This document shows positions 1 to 9,660 of a stretch of DNA of 64,000 nt, piece by piece. The stretch is from Ophioderma brevispina. Its lineage: Eukaryota > Echinodermata > Ophiuroidea > Amphilepidida > Ophiodermatidae. The translations under genes were made by a program, and so were the position numbers. How positions within the stretch are numbered: the first letter of the stretch is position 1; every line of letters begins with the position of its first letter. Location: contig JAMKCH010041345.1 in the NCBI GenBank assembly GCA_023653785.1, positions 1 through 64,000 of the forward strand, written 5' to 3'. The notes beneath the pieces were generated by a model that saw only the letters and a program-made list of their open reading frames with translations, made no database searches and had not been told where the DNA came from.

Positions 1-570
1 CTACATGCCACTCAGTCTGAACTGGATGCATTAAGCAGCACATACCGGACAACATTGGCCCGATTGCACACACAAATTAGTGACAATGAGAAATTGGCAG
101 AGGAGAAGATGAAGCTGCAATACCTTTATGACCAATCGCTCCAAACAGCTGAGGATTACAGGGATCAGTTAATGGAGTCTACACAAACGTCGCAGACTCT
201 TAACACCATCCAGCGTATTGTCTCTAAGCAGAAGGAGAAACTAGATGACCAAGAGAGAAAGATAATTGCCCTGGACTCTACCATCAGAGATTTGCGCATG
301 GATTACCAAAACCAACAACAAGAACTTGAAACATTGGGTAAAGAAAATGCACAACTACGTGAAACCATAAAGAACGTCTACTCTGGAAACCAACATCACT
401 ATGAAATGAAACCAGGCTCCGATGGTGTGATATGGGCAAAGAAATTGGGCACAGTGACAAGACCATCAAGTTTCTTGCCCATATCTGTACCCAATCACGA
501 GCCAATCCCAAACCCCAGCAGTACAGCAAGCAGATCGACACTGAAGCGACGTGCAGAGTATCTCAGTCAG
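1..570 (+). CDS. Exon 1 (partial) of RAG1/Transib-like gene: coiled-coil N-terminal region
   Basis: The frame is open from base 1, so the exon or gene begins upstream. It ends at a clean donor (CTCAGTCAG|gtaagc, phase 0). About 190 residues are visible. Roughly the first 120 are charged and rich in E, K, Q and L with heptad-like spacing (for example KLAEEKMKLQYLYDQSL and LDDQERKIIALDSTIRDL), which suggests a long coiled coil for self-association. A Pro/Ser-rich linker follows (NHEPIPNPSSTASRSTLKRR). It joins in phase to the exon at 2080. I recognise no family from this exon alone; its assignment rests on the downstream exons. Confidence is high that it is coding and moderate that it belongs to the same transcript. 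Confidence 0.75.
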
Positions 571-2079
571 GTAAGCCGCAAATTGTTTTATCCTGTATAA
601 AACTTTACATTTTTGTTTATATTCCACCTTTTTCAGTTGGTAACTTTTAATATGTTGTTCCATGACCCTTTTGTAACACATTGATTGCAATATTTTCTGT
701 GTTTCATACAACATGTAGTAGAGCCTGTCACGAATTCTCACAATTTGCAATACCGTGCGCTGTCATCGATTGCCTTGCAGAGGCAATGTTTTCCCAATGC
801 ATCTTGGGAAAAAGTCAACATCCAGAACCCGCCTAATACAAATATTACACAGGAACATGTCATCGATCATTTAGTTGTCGAAATAATGGTCGGTTGTGTG
901 CAACCCTTACTGTCAAAAATTGGACTGACAAGGGTAACCGCTCGCTGCTCACAGTATTGCAGGCGCCATGCGTTGATCTAGTTTGTTGGGTGCCCCATAC
1001 ACAAATCCAAAATGGCTGCCAAATTCATTTTTTGACGATGACTCAATTATTTTGATTTTGACATTCCAAAAATTTAAAAGGGGTTTTATTCTTAGCTCTT
1101 CCCGAAAATTTGACTGGATGTTGTTTGCTATTTTGAAACTGCCTGCTTTTTAATGAAATAAAAATACCCTCCATTGGAATGCACACAATGAAAGTTTAAA
1201 AATTAAAAAAAAAATAGATTAAAGGTCAACAAGAGATTTCACATATCAGGTGTCCCTAAAAAATCGAAAATACTAATTTTTGCCCTAATGTAAAGTTTTT
1301 CATCAAAAATAACCCCACCTGAAAGGATTAAGCTGAGAAATGTTTCTTTGGTACAAAAATTGTGAAATTTCTAATTTCGTAAAGGAGCAAATACGAAATT
1401 CAGCCTATGTTTTATATTGAAATATAAGCAAATAAGAATCACCTTTTTTTCCCTCTTTAAGGCATTTCTGTACCAAATACAAGGTAAGAAATCTATTGAG
1501 TGTCGTCTATATGAAATTACTAAATGACACAATTTTTGGGTGCCTCAAAAATCTCTCCTTGCAATTCTAAAACCCTAACACATCACAGGTTGCTCTCAAC
1601 AACACGTCCCACCGGCAGTGCAAGGCACTACAAAAGTATAGCTCCTGAAGTCCAACCGGCAAATAGGCACAATTGTGCTTTGCATTACTGGTGGGCCATT
1701 TTCCCTCCATCCAAAAAATAGCGGAACAGCGTTGAAGTCCCACCAGCAACTCATTGTTGTTGGTTTTCGGCCATCTGAGGGTAAAGCGGCCCAGTGGCAA
1801 TGCACAGCAATGAGTGTCCTGAGGGGAAAGCATCCCAGTGGCAATTCGCAATAGTGCTAAAAAGTGAAATATCTCCTGTGGCTGACCAGCAGAATTCGGC
1901 AACTGAAGTACATGCAACTTGATTGCTGGTTGTTGCTGTTCTGACGTGTTAGGGGAATTGCCTCCATGTACAGGATCCAAAATGAATTCTCAGTAAACAT
2001 CTACATGTACCTGCATGTATATACATGTACATGTACAAATTAAAAAGATTTACATGTATCTTATCACATCTTATTTCAG
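571..2079 (+). other. Intron 1 with mobile-element debris
   Basis: The intron runs from donor gtaagc to acceptor ttatttcag. A 98-codon open frame (685-981) lies inside it, but it has no splice context or recognisable motif, and its centre carries the CCCAATGCATCTTGGG self-complementary string common in dispersed repeats. Bases 990-1020 match one end of the inverted-repeat element at 11193-11430. A MITE copy occupies about 1223-1563. The 1600-1980 stretch has open frames on both strands but no codon pattern I trust. Confidence 0.6.
1223..1563. mobile_element. TTAA-flanked MITE, family 1, copy 1 (decayed right end)
   Basis: The left end reads TTAA|AGGTCAACAAGAGATTTCACATATCAGG. The right end reads CTCAAAAATCTCTCCTTGCA, roughly complementary to the left. 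The body matches the copy at 50841-51529 along its length (shared CAATACGAAATTCAGCCTATG-like core). It is non-coding. The TTAA target and AGGTG-type termini recall the Kolobok/piggyBac target preference, but the superfamily is an inference. Confidence 0.7.
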
Positions 2080-2212
2080 GTTCTCAATCTTCTTTCTGCA
2101 AGAAAAGACCCTTCGTCTGCAGATTTAATCCAACAACTGGCAGTGTTTTTACAAGAAAACCCTGACATAGCCGTTCCTGCCTGTAAAGCTGCCAAAATTA
2201 ATTTTGCAACAG
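2080..2212 (+). CDS. Exon 2 of RAG1/Transib-like gene
   Basis: The acceptor is ttatttcag|GTTCTC and the donor is GCAACAG|gtaggt. The length of 133 bases enters in phase 0 and leaves in phase 1. It encodes VLNLLSARKDPSSADLIQQL followed by an acidic/hydrophobic stretch ending CKAAKINFATG. The amphipathic leucines suggest helices. No domain is recognised. It joins exon 3 in frame (split Glu codon G|AG). Confidence 0.75.
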
Positions 2213-2648
2213 GTAGGTCTATAAGATAAATAAATCAATATATTTTTAAAATAAAACTGTACACAAGCATATAATTACTTTATATTTTACATTTATTATG
2301 CACATCAGTAGACTGGACCAATTTCTACATGCATTATGTATGAAAGTTACCTGTAAATTGCACAATATTTTTAATATTTATTAGAAACTCTTGATGCATA
2401 CATGTACATGTAACCTGGTCCATTTTCAACATTTGTGTCTGAAATGTACATGATTAAAGGTGAATTAGAAAATAGCAGTAGTTAAGGGTGGTCGACAACC
2501 ATAAATATAGTATTTGCCTTCACTGAGGCAGTGACAATGCGAAAAAAATTGTCACAGCGTTAGATTGTGTGCCATAACCGTGACATATTTAGTTTGCATG
2601 TACATGCATTTGTGACATTTCTTTGCTTTCATACTTGCAACTTATCTA

Positions 2649-3054
2649 CCGTAAGCACTCGGGTATAAGCCCACCCCTAAAAGGAAGATTTTACTTCAAA
2701 ATAGGGGTGGGCTTATTCCCGGGGAGGGGCTAGAAGTTGGGAGCAAACATCAGATACGAAATTGCAATATCATATCAAGAGTATATTATTCACCAGATAC
2801 CATTTATGTACACTTTAGTTATAACAGATATTCAAACATAAAAGTTCACTTTTCCCATCACATTCCTCAAATTAATATAGCAAACAAGCCATCTAAATGC
2901 ATTGGGCCCTACTTTGATGGCTCTATATTGTTTCCTTTAGATGCTAAAATTACCACCTGGGCTTATACCCGAGTGTATGCTAGCTCCTGTATTTTCTTTA
3001 AAAATTGGATGTGGGCTTATACCCGAAGGTGGGCTTATACCCGGGTGGTTACGG
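2649..3054. mobile_element. TA-flanked MITE with ~30-bp terminal inverted repeats
   Basis: The left end reads TA|CCGTAAGCACTCGGGTATAAGCCCACC and the right end reads GGTGGGCTTATACCCGGGTGGTTACGG|TA, which are near-perfect inverted repeats. The motif GGGCTTATACCCG recurs internally near the right end, and a subterminal TAGGGGTGGGCTTATTCCCG lies near the left. It is 406 bp and non-coding. TA target duplications fit Tc1/mariner-type mobilisation. Confidence 0.8.
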
Positions 3055-3235
3055 TATTTTGTATTAAAGACTAGAGACACTGGCACATTTGAAAAAGAGT
3101 GCGGCCCAAGATTTTTCAAAATTTATATTTTTGCATAGTTTCGGTAAAGCTTTTATGTGCAATAGTTCTCACCTGAAATGATATGACCAAATCAACGCCC
3201 TTATGGGAAAACCGAATGATTTCATATTTCCCGTA

Positions 3236-3496
3236 CTGACCCGAGTATAGTCCCATGCTCTATTATAATCCCACCCCCAGTTTTGAAAGAATTTGAAGAA
3301 TATTAGAAAATCCTATTTTAATCCCACCATAAGTTTTTAGCTGGAAGGCAATATTCCATTCTATTTATGTTACAATCATTTATTGAAATGTTGATGCTTG
3401 TGTGTTTCATGTTAGGGTGGAGATTCCATTATAATCCCACTCCCTAAATTCAAGCTTATTTCAGATTCAAAACAGGTGGGACTATACTAGGGTCAG
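3236..3496. mobile_element. TA-flanked MITE (CTGACCC termini)
   Basis: The left end is TA|CTGACCCGAGTATAGTCCCA and the right end is TGGGACTATACTAGGGTCAG|TA, an inverted repeat of about 20 bp with one mismatch. The subterminal motif ATTATAATCCCAC occurs in several copies (near 3260, 3320 and 3430). It is 261 bp and non-coding. The internal motifs resemble those of the neighbouring 2649 element in design, but the sequence differs. Confidence 0.75.
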
Positions 3497-3785
3497 TACA
3501 GTAATACCACTCTAGAGTGGATCATGGTGTAAAAAACACACACTGGAGTTGATCCTGTTTGGTCGGTCAGTGACCTTTGTTGCTTTATTATCAATGAATA
3601 CGAGTTTGTGATATTCATGTAATAAGCATATTTGTTGATTAAAAATACAACAGCTCACAAATTAGTCTAAAAATCACTTGATGTCTTTAGCCTCATATTA
3701 AAGCTTCTCTTTATTCTTTGAAGGTTTTACATGTAGGCTATCATTTGATTTTTTAACACGTACTATGTTTTCCTCAATTTTATAG

Positions 3786-3926
3786 AGCTCAACTCCAAAG
3801 ATGCAGTAGATTTGAAGGTGTTGCTTCGTCTGCCCATGACAAGAATGCGTGATCTTAGGCGGTTTCTGAGCAAGTTTAATGTGAAATTGCTTCCATCTGA
3901 CAAACAGCTTTATGGCGAAATGTCAT
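3786..3926 (+). CDS. Exon 3 of RAG1/Transib-like gene
   Basis: The acceptor is attttatag|AGCTC and the donor is ATGTCAT|gtaagt. The length of 141 bases is phase 1 on both sides. It encodes ELNSKDAVDLKVLLRLPMTR, then MRDLRRFLSKFNVKLLPSDK and QLYGEMS. The basic helix (MRDLRRFLSKFNVK) is plausible as a DNA-binding or helix-turn-helix-like region ahead of the catalytic core. That role is inferred from position. Confidence 0.75.
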
Positions 3927-4843
3927 GTAAGTATTGTAATGATAATTGAAATACTCCATAAAGTACCTGTGATCAGGTATTCCATCCATCCATAACAAAC
4001 GCTATCAGGCGATATGGAACCTATTACATGTAGCAACTACATGTTTTAGTAGATTTTAGGGACAGCTTCTGAGACATTCTCTGACAATTAAATCCAGAAA
4101 GGGCAAAATACAAAAAAAAATGTTTACCAAGTCCAAATTTTGGCAGCTGGCACACCCAAAAAAATCTTACTGAAGTTGGGTTCAGCTTTATCTGGATCCA
4201 AACAATTATAGGCTTTTTCATATCAGACTTGATCTATAATGTTGTTTCATTTGCAGCTTTGAACTAATGTGGATGCCTTTGATGAAAGATAATAAGGCTT
4301 TTCACACCGAGCCGGCAATTGATCGACTTTTGCGATCGATTGATCATCGCCGTTTTTGAAGACTAGTGCAGCCGTTTTCTGAATACTAGACGCGCATGCG
4401 CAATAGCGCCTTAGTTACAATGAAAAAGTTTTCCAAAGAAAGGATTTAATGAGCTGATGTTCTCACGAAATATTTCTTTTTGAGGCATTTACGACAGTGG
4501 TTGTAGTTGACTTTTTAAATGCTGAGGTACATGTACATGGCCATCTTTTAAATGATAGGACTTGTCTCCTTGGTTTGCTTCCGCACAGAAATTGTGAGTT
4601 TTCCGTTCATGAAATTGAATGGACTTAGTAAGGAAATTCAACAGCGATATGTGTGTTTGTGAAGTATTATAATGAATTTGGTGGCTGGTTTGAAGTCTAC
4701 AGATAGTGATCGATCGCAAAAGTTGATCGATCACGGGCTCAATGTGAAAAGCCTTAATGTTACATCAGCACTGTGCATGTACATGTACATGTACTTGACA
4801 TGATGCAAGTCTGTTTATCAAGTTCCTAACTTTCCCTCCACAG
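3927..4843 (+). other. Intron 3 with one MITE
   Basis: The intron runs from gtaagt to ccctccacag. It contains the 460-bp inverted-repeat element at 4295-4754 and an (ACATGT)n run at 4777-4796. Bases 3960-4260 hold nothing I recognise. Confidence 0.6.
4295..4754. mobile_element. MITE with ~55-bp terminal inverted repeats
   Basis: The left end reads TA|AGGCTTTTCACACCGAGCC followed by GATCGACTTTTGCGATCGAT. The right end is the complement, ending GGCTCAATGTGAAAAGCCT|TA. The termini are imperfect and GATCGATC-rich. The TA flank is consistent with TA target duplication, but a 3-bp duplication cannot be excluded. An open frame on the minus strand inside (4489-4734) has no recognisable product. Confidence 0.75.
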
Positions 4844-5048
4844 CACGTCAATACCAGTCATTCCCAAGATATGGTAAGGTAGGGGTCACCGCATTGAAGA
4901 AGACTACATGCTACCGAATCACAGGTGGCATTTTTCCGCATAAAGAATCTAGAAGATTACATCCGTCAACATATTGAGAAGCAAATCACCTATGGAAAAC
5001 ACTTGGAGCCATCCAGTTTTTGAAAATGAACTGTGGATAAAAATTGGG
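4844..5048 (+). CDS. Exon 4 of RAG1/Transib-like gene (two single-base frameshifts)
   Basis: The acceptor is ccctccacag|CACGTC. It encodes SRQYQSFPRYGKVGVTALKK, TTCYRIT, then after a one-base excess at 4924-4925 (GG) VAFFRIKNLEDYIRQHIEKQ and ITYGKHLEPSS. A second one-base excess in the T5 run 5017-5021 restores ENELWIKIG before donor ATTGGG|gtaaag. LWIKIG joins exactly to GDKGG at the start of exon 5, which gives the LWIKIGGDKGG signature and fixes the splice. The two shifts destroy the frame as written, but no other stop remains once they are allowed for. Confidence 0.7.
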
Positions 5049-6115
5049 GTAAAGTTCAATACATCTTAGATAATTGTAGACATGGTATTGGCTCCAGAGG
5101 GTCATACATGTAGTTTAAAGAGACCAACTTGCCCATTGAAAATTAACCTTTCAAAATTGATATTTTTTGTACAGCTTTATACATTAGCCCTCACATGAAA
5201 TGATTAGGACAAATCAGTGTGCTTATGGGTAACCTAACATAAAACTACATACATACATATCACATATTAATGAAATTATCTTTAAAAAAAACAGAAAATT
5301 GGTTTGGTGTCTCATTTACACGGGGAACCGTAATGCAGTTTTATTGCAATATTTTTAAGTTTTTGTAAGTACTTTTTCCTAATTTGATTGTTTATTTAAT
5401 GAGGAATGGTATTATCATTTGTTCAAGAAATTATTGAGATCCTCCTTTTTGTTGTCCTTTTTTCTCTCAAAATGTCACAAGGTTGGTACCCTAATTTACG
5501 GGAAAACAACCCATCACATTCACTACAAAAATTTAGCCAGTAAAAATTATTGCTCATTTTTGACAGATAAGAGACTTTCAAAGGCCATCATAAAAATAGG
5601 GAAACTAATAGTTGGAGCAGTACTTCTGGCCAGGTTCTTAAAGTAGGTTACTCAGCTCCCTGACCAAAAAAGGGCAGTGCTCGATCACTTGGGTGCACAC
5701 ATGTAGATTTCCTTCTGTGCATGTAGCTCTCAAGACCTACATGCCCAGTGTGCATGTTGGGCAGAACCAAAGTTAGTCAATTTTAGCTCCTGGGACCAAA
5801 TAATCCATCTTAAATAACAGCTTTGAAATGTAAGCAATTTCATCATTGGCTGATGCCCGTTCAATTCGTTTAATTGAACCCAGGTAGTACGCGCTGCGTA
5901 TTGAAGTTATTTAGGTTGAAGCGCTCGCGTCATACCGCGTTTTGCTGCTTCGCGCGCGCCTGCCAAGTTGCTCCGTTGCGTATGATCGTTGCGTTCAGCG
6001 GGTTGTTCGATTGTTTTCATCACTTGGGTGATGGCATTCCTTTCTTGTGTGTATTTAAGCTGTAGAGTATCGCGAAATTTGGTTAAAGATAACCTTATTG
6101 ATAATTGCTGTTTAA

Positions 6116-6308
6116 GAATGAGAATAAAGGTATGATTTTGGGAACCGGTACTCTATTTACAACGAATTGAACCCGGGGACACCATTATTTTTGCGTGGAC
6201 AAACTCGGCCTCCAGCCTCGTTCTTCCACTTAAAATAATGGTATCGCCTTGGTCGCAAATTCGTCATAAAGAGAGTACCGGCTCCCAAAATCATACCTTT
6301 ATTCCTAA
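6116..6308. repeat. Fold-back palindrome with ~90-bp arms and almost no loop
   Basis: The left arm starts AATGAGAATAAAGGTATGAT and continues TTTGGGAACCGGTACTCT. The right arm ends AGAGTACCGGCTCCCAAAAT followed by CATACCTTTATTCCT. Pairing extends to the ACCATTATTTTT / AAAATAATGGT segments near the centre. It resembles a fold-back MITE; no target duplication was identified. Confidence 0.75.
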
Positions 6309-6509
6309 TAGAATGTTTTCTCAGGTAGTTTATATTTTGATAATCGTTGTTATGAATGACATAAAGCAGTACAACTGATAAGTTGTAGGCCTACTGCTGA
6401 GTTCAATTGATTGTTAATATGTGCGCGTGCATGTAAAATGTTTGTTCCACATGTACCGGTGCATGTAAAATATTTTTGTAAATCGAGCACTGCAAAATGG
6501 TTACTCTAA

Positions 6510-6675
6510 AGGCTCGTTCATACTACACTGCACTGTCGCAGTGCAGTGCCGATATATCGATCACTTGCTGCAGCAACTCCACGAACCTGCTGCAGCTGCA
6601 GTTAAAATAAATTTAACTCGGTTGCAGTACCTGCAATGCCATAACCTGGCACTTGCAGTGTATATAAGCGAACCT
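6510..6675. mobile_element. PIF/Harbinger-type MITE, 166 bp
   Basis: The left end is TAA|AGGCTCGTTCATACTACACT and the right end is CAGTGTATATAAGCGAACCT|TAA. Both sides carry TAA, a 3-bp target duplication typical of PIF/Harbinger. The interior is rich in CTGCAG/GCAGTGC self-complementary strings. Confidence 0.75.
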
Positions 6676-7243
6676 TAACCTATCGTGGTCTTGTATCTTG
6701 CCCATTTCTTGTGAAAATCTCTTGCAAGTAATGACTTTTGCTAAAACTATGGAAATGGATGTTCAAAATTTTGAGTCCATATTGTACATATTTTGGGGTA
6801 TTTCAAGTTGTGTGCTCAGGGCCTGAATTGACATTGAAAAACTAAATTATGCTGAATCTGTTGCCTGTACATAATTAACAAAAATGGTTTATTTTTCCTG
6901 AGCAGTTTGCAAATTCCTTCGAAAATTTTGTATAGCAGTTTTTGACAAATTTATCATAAATGGGATACTTTTATATATTAAGCATTGTAAAAAATGCTAC
7001 ACAAGCCAAAATTTGTGTAGCAGTTACTTCAAAATGGGTAGCATTTTGCTATGCTAAACAGGGGAATTTGCACACTGTTCCTGAGTAAACCATGTAATTT
7101 CATGTTTGCTCCATAATAGATACGTGCACCAAATCAGTTACTACATGTACACGTACTTATGTGTTATTATGGATACATATGTAAGCAGAAATTTTATTTC
7201 AAGTTATTAAAATGTATATGTATTTTTGGTGTTTGTATTATAG

Positions 7244-8972
7244 GGTGACAAGGGAGGAACATCTACAAAATTGGCTTTCCAATTTGTCAATCAGAAAAAA
7301 CCCAATTCAGCTGATTCAACCAACATCCTTGCTATGTTTGAGGCCATTGATTCATACACCAACATGGAAGTGGTTTTCACCAATTTTTATGACCAATTAG
7401 CCAGCCTTCAACGTAAGGGAACTATTAAGATCTTTGGTGAAACTTACAGTCTTCGTATCTTTTACTTCGGCGACACAGAGTTCTTATGTAAAAGCTTCGG
7501 TCATATGGGTCCTGCTTCAACATACCCATGTCTATGGTGTCATGTGCAGCTGAAGCAACTTCGATGTACAAATGGACAACCACATTGCCCCATGAAAGTA
7601 GGACCAAATGGGAAATGGGAAAGAAACGAGAGTTGGCCTGAGGACCGGACACTACATACATACCAACAGGACTTGGCAAATTTGCTGGCTGAGAAGGAAG
7701 ACGAGACAGGTAACTTGCGAGTCAGTGGGCGCGATCACCCAGTATCGCTAGGAGACCCATTCTCCCCCTGCCCTTTGACATTCTCAAATTGTTCCTCCAG
7801 CTTTGCACATTCTTCTTGGGCTAGTTGTAAGGTACTTCAAAAAAATTGAAGATAAGTGCCAAGAGCTAGACCAAGGGAGTGTGCAAGACCGTGATGAGCA
7901 ATTATATGAAGAATGGCAAAATTACTCAGAGTCGGCTAAACAAGCAGAACTCTGTATGCTTGAGTCAAAGGAGGTCCTTGAAGAAGAGACTTCCATTTTG
8001 GAACAGTTACATAGATCTCTAAAAGGGAGAAGTACAAAAGGTGTAACCACAGATTCCTGCTGTATGCCCCTGTGTAAGCTCGCAGTGTTTAAACCAGAAG
8101 AAGTAAAGGCTGATGATGTTACTTGGATTAGGTGCACTCAGTGTGGTGAGGGTGAAACAAAGGGGTGGTTCCACACATATTGTGTTGGAATCTCAAAAGA
8201 GGAGTATGAAAGTGAAGAATATGATTCTTTTAAATGTCCTATATGTACAAAAGAAGTGTCTGGACCACAAGATGTATTAAAATCTCAAGAAGAAAAAGTT
8301 GCTGCCTGCAAAGCACTGGTTGACAAAATGATGATGATGATAGGAGCAAAAAGAAAGTGCTTGATGAAACATACCAAAAGGTCAAAGAATGTAGAGGGAC
8401 TCGTGAGGAGCGTTTAAATGAAGTGCTAGAGCATATTGGTGTGCACGACAAGCTTACCACAGCCAGTGCTTTGTGGGCAACCATTGTGTTAAAATTCTTG
8501 AAAGTACAGACACACTACTAGAAGTATTGCCAGAGGGTGATTTTCGGAACAATTTTGTAGGTCTGTTAATTTAGACGTATGCGACTCATATTTAAATTCT
8601 TCAAGTCTCGTTTCTTAACAGATGATGAAGTCAGGGCTTTGAAGTTTCGCTGTTGGGAATTAGGAACATGGGTTCCCAAAAAAGTTTCCCACTGAAAGCA
8701 TACCCCCAAAGATGCACATGTTAATTTGCCATATCCCTGAGTTCGCAGAGAAATGGAAACCGTTGGCCTCTTGTCTGAGCATGGCTTAGAAAGTGTACAC
8801 AAAGACATTAACTCTATTGAGTCGGATTTACTGCACTGTTCGTGACTCAAAAGAAAAGATGAGGTTGGTTATTGGGAATCACCAGCAAAGAGGTCAAACT
8901 AATAATGCATCCAAAGGGGTAGCTACAAAAGACAAGAAACATGTTATTGTTTGTAGGAATGACATGAATTAA
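7244..8972 (+). CDS. Exon 5 (terminal) of RAG1/Transib-like gene: DDE core with inserted PHD finger, frame broken by ~7 single-base indels
   Basis: Seen in order: GDKGG at the exon start (Asp codon 7247-7249); FGDTEFL (Asp 7472-7474); CLWC (Cys 7529 and 7538), a zinc-binding pair just after the second acidic residue; SQIVPPALHILLGL (about 7781-7822); a charged helix; a C4HC3 PHD finger at about 8057-8256 (CMPLC, RCTQC, HTYC, CPIC); RQAYHSQCFVGNH (about 8444-8482); KFRCWELG; HMLICHIPEF; VGLLSEHGLES (Glu 8777-8779); stop at 8970-8972. Acidic residues and CxxC follow the layout of RAG1/Transib-type DDE recombinases. The inserted PHD is the unusual part. Frameshifts lie near 7775-7785, 8348-8352, 8440, 8569-8572, 8678-8683, 8757-8759 and 8838. 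Catalytic activity is inferred, not shown. Confidence 0.7.
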
Positions 8973-9459
8973 GGTCGATAAAAATTGCTGTCTCCCGGCT
9001 CAAAAGAAAGAACATGTCAAAATGTGGTCATGTAGTACATGTACAAAACTGAGATATGGTTTGTAATGTGTTCCATATTTTGTTTTATCCACTTGCTTTG
9101 AAAATTGTACAATTCAAGGTTGACCCGATTCTACCGTAACAGGTTTTCAAATCTTCATGAAGAACATTACTTGAAGCAACATTACCTTTTAAGGCATGGT
9201 GAAAGGGCTAAAAATAGAAACTGGGAATTGAAAAATTCCTTTCTATATTTTGTGTGACATAATCGTCGCTTCAGTTCAAAAGTTATTGGTCGAAATGTAC
9301 CGTTTGGCAAATTAAAGGGGGATGGCCCGATTTAAGGATATGAAGTTTTCATCTTGATAGATTGGCCTTCACCCAAAAACCCCACCTGTAAGTTTCGCGC
9401 CGATATTTCAATGCGTTTCATGTGAGAGCAAAAACGTGATTTCGTAAGCCCCATAGAGT
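8973..9459. other. 3' flank of the RAG1-like gene, no gene seen
   Basis: AT-rich sequence. No obvious polyadenylation signal can be singled out among many AT-rich strings. No domain-bearing frames were found. Confidence 0.4.
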
Positions 9460-9660
9460 ACTGTGTAAAATTAATATTGGTCGACCAAATTGGTGTACAT
9501 TTTCGCTCATTACTTCCACCCAACATCCTTTGACCCTAAGATTTCACAGGGTAAATGAGAAATGTAGCTTCTATCTGAAACCAAAAAGTATGACCACTTC
9601 CGGTAAAATCGGGGCTTTCTGATACCGAGGCTATTAGCGATCGGGCCCGGACCTTTAAGA
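9460..9660 (-). repeat. Dispersed repeat, copy 1 (inverted relative to 10825-11045)
   Basis: The complement of this stretch reads like 10825-11045. Both contain a GGTCGACYAATATTAATTTTACACAGTA-type segment, a GTGAGCGAAAATRT segment and a CCCTGTGAAATCTTAGGG segment. It is non-coding; the family is not identified. Confidence 0.6.

Larger units (their letters stand above)
2213..3785 (+). other. Intron 2 with two TA-flanked MITEs
   Basis: The intron runs from gtaggt to attttatag. It contains the elements at 2649-3054 and 3236-3496 and ACATGTAC runs near 2400. The remainder is AT-rich with nothing I can name. Confidence 0.65.
5049..7243 (+). other. Intron 4 with a fold-back element and a Harbinger-type MITE
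   Basis: The intron runs from donor gtaaag to acceptor gtattatag. It contains the long palindrome at 6116-6308 and the TAA-flanked MITE at 6510-6675. Open frames at 5419-5646 and 5874-6065 have no recognisable domains. Confidence 0.6.

Noticed and set aside
685..981. 98-codon open frame in intron 1
   Set aside because: No splice sites, no domain, and its centre is a CCCAATGCATCTTGGG hairpin typical of dispersed repeats.
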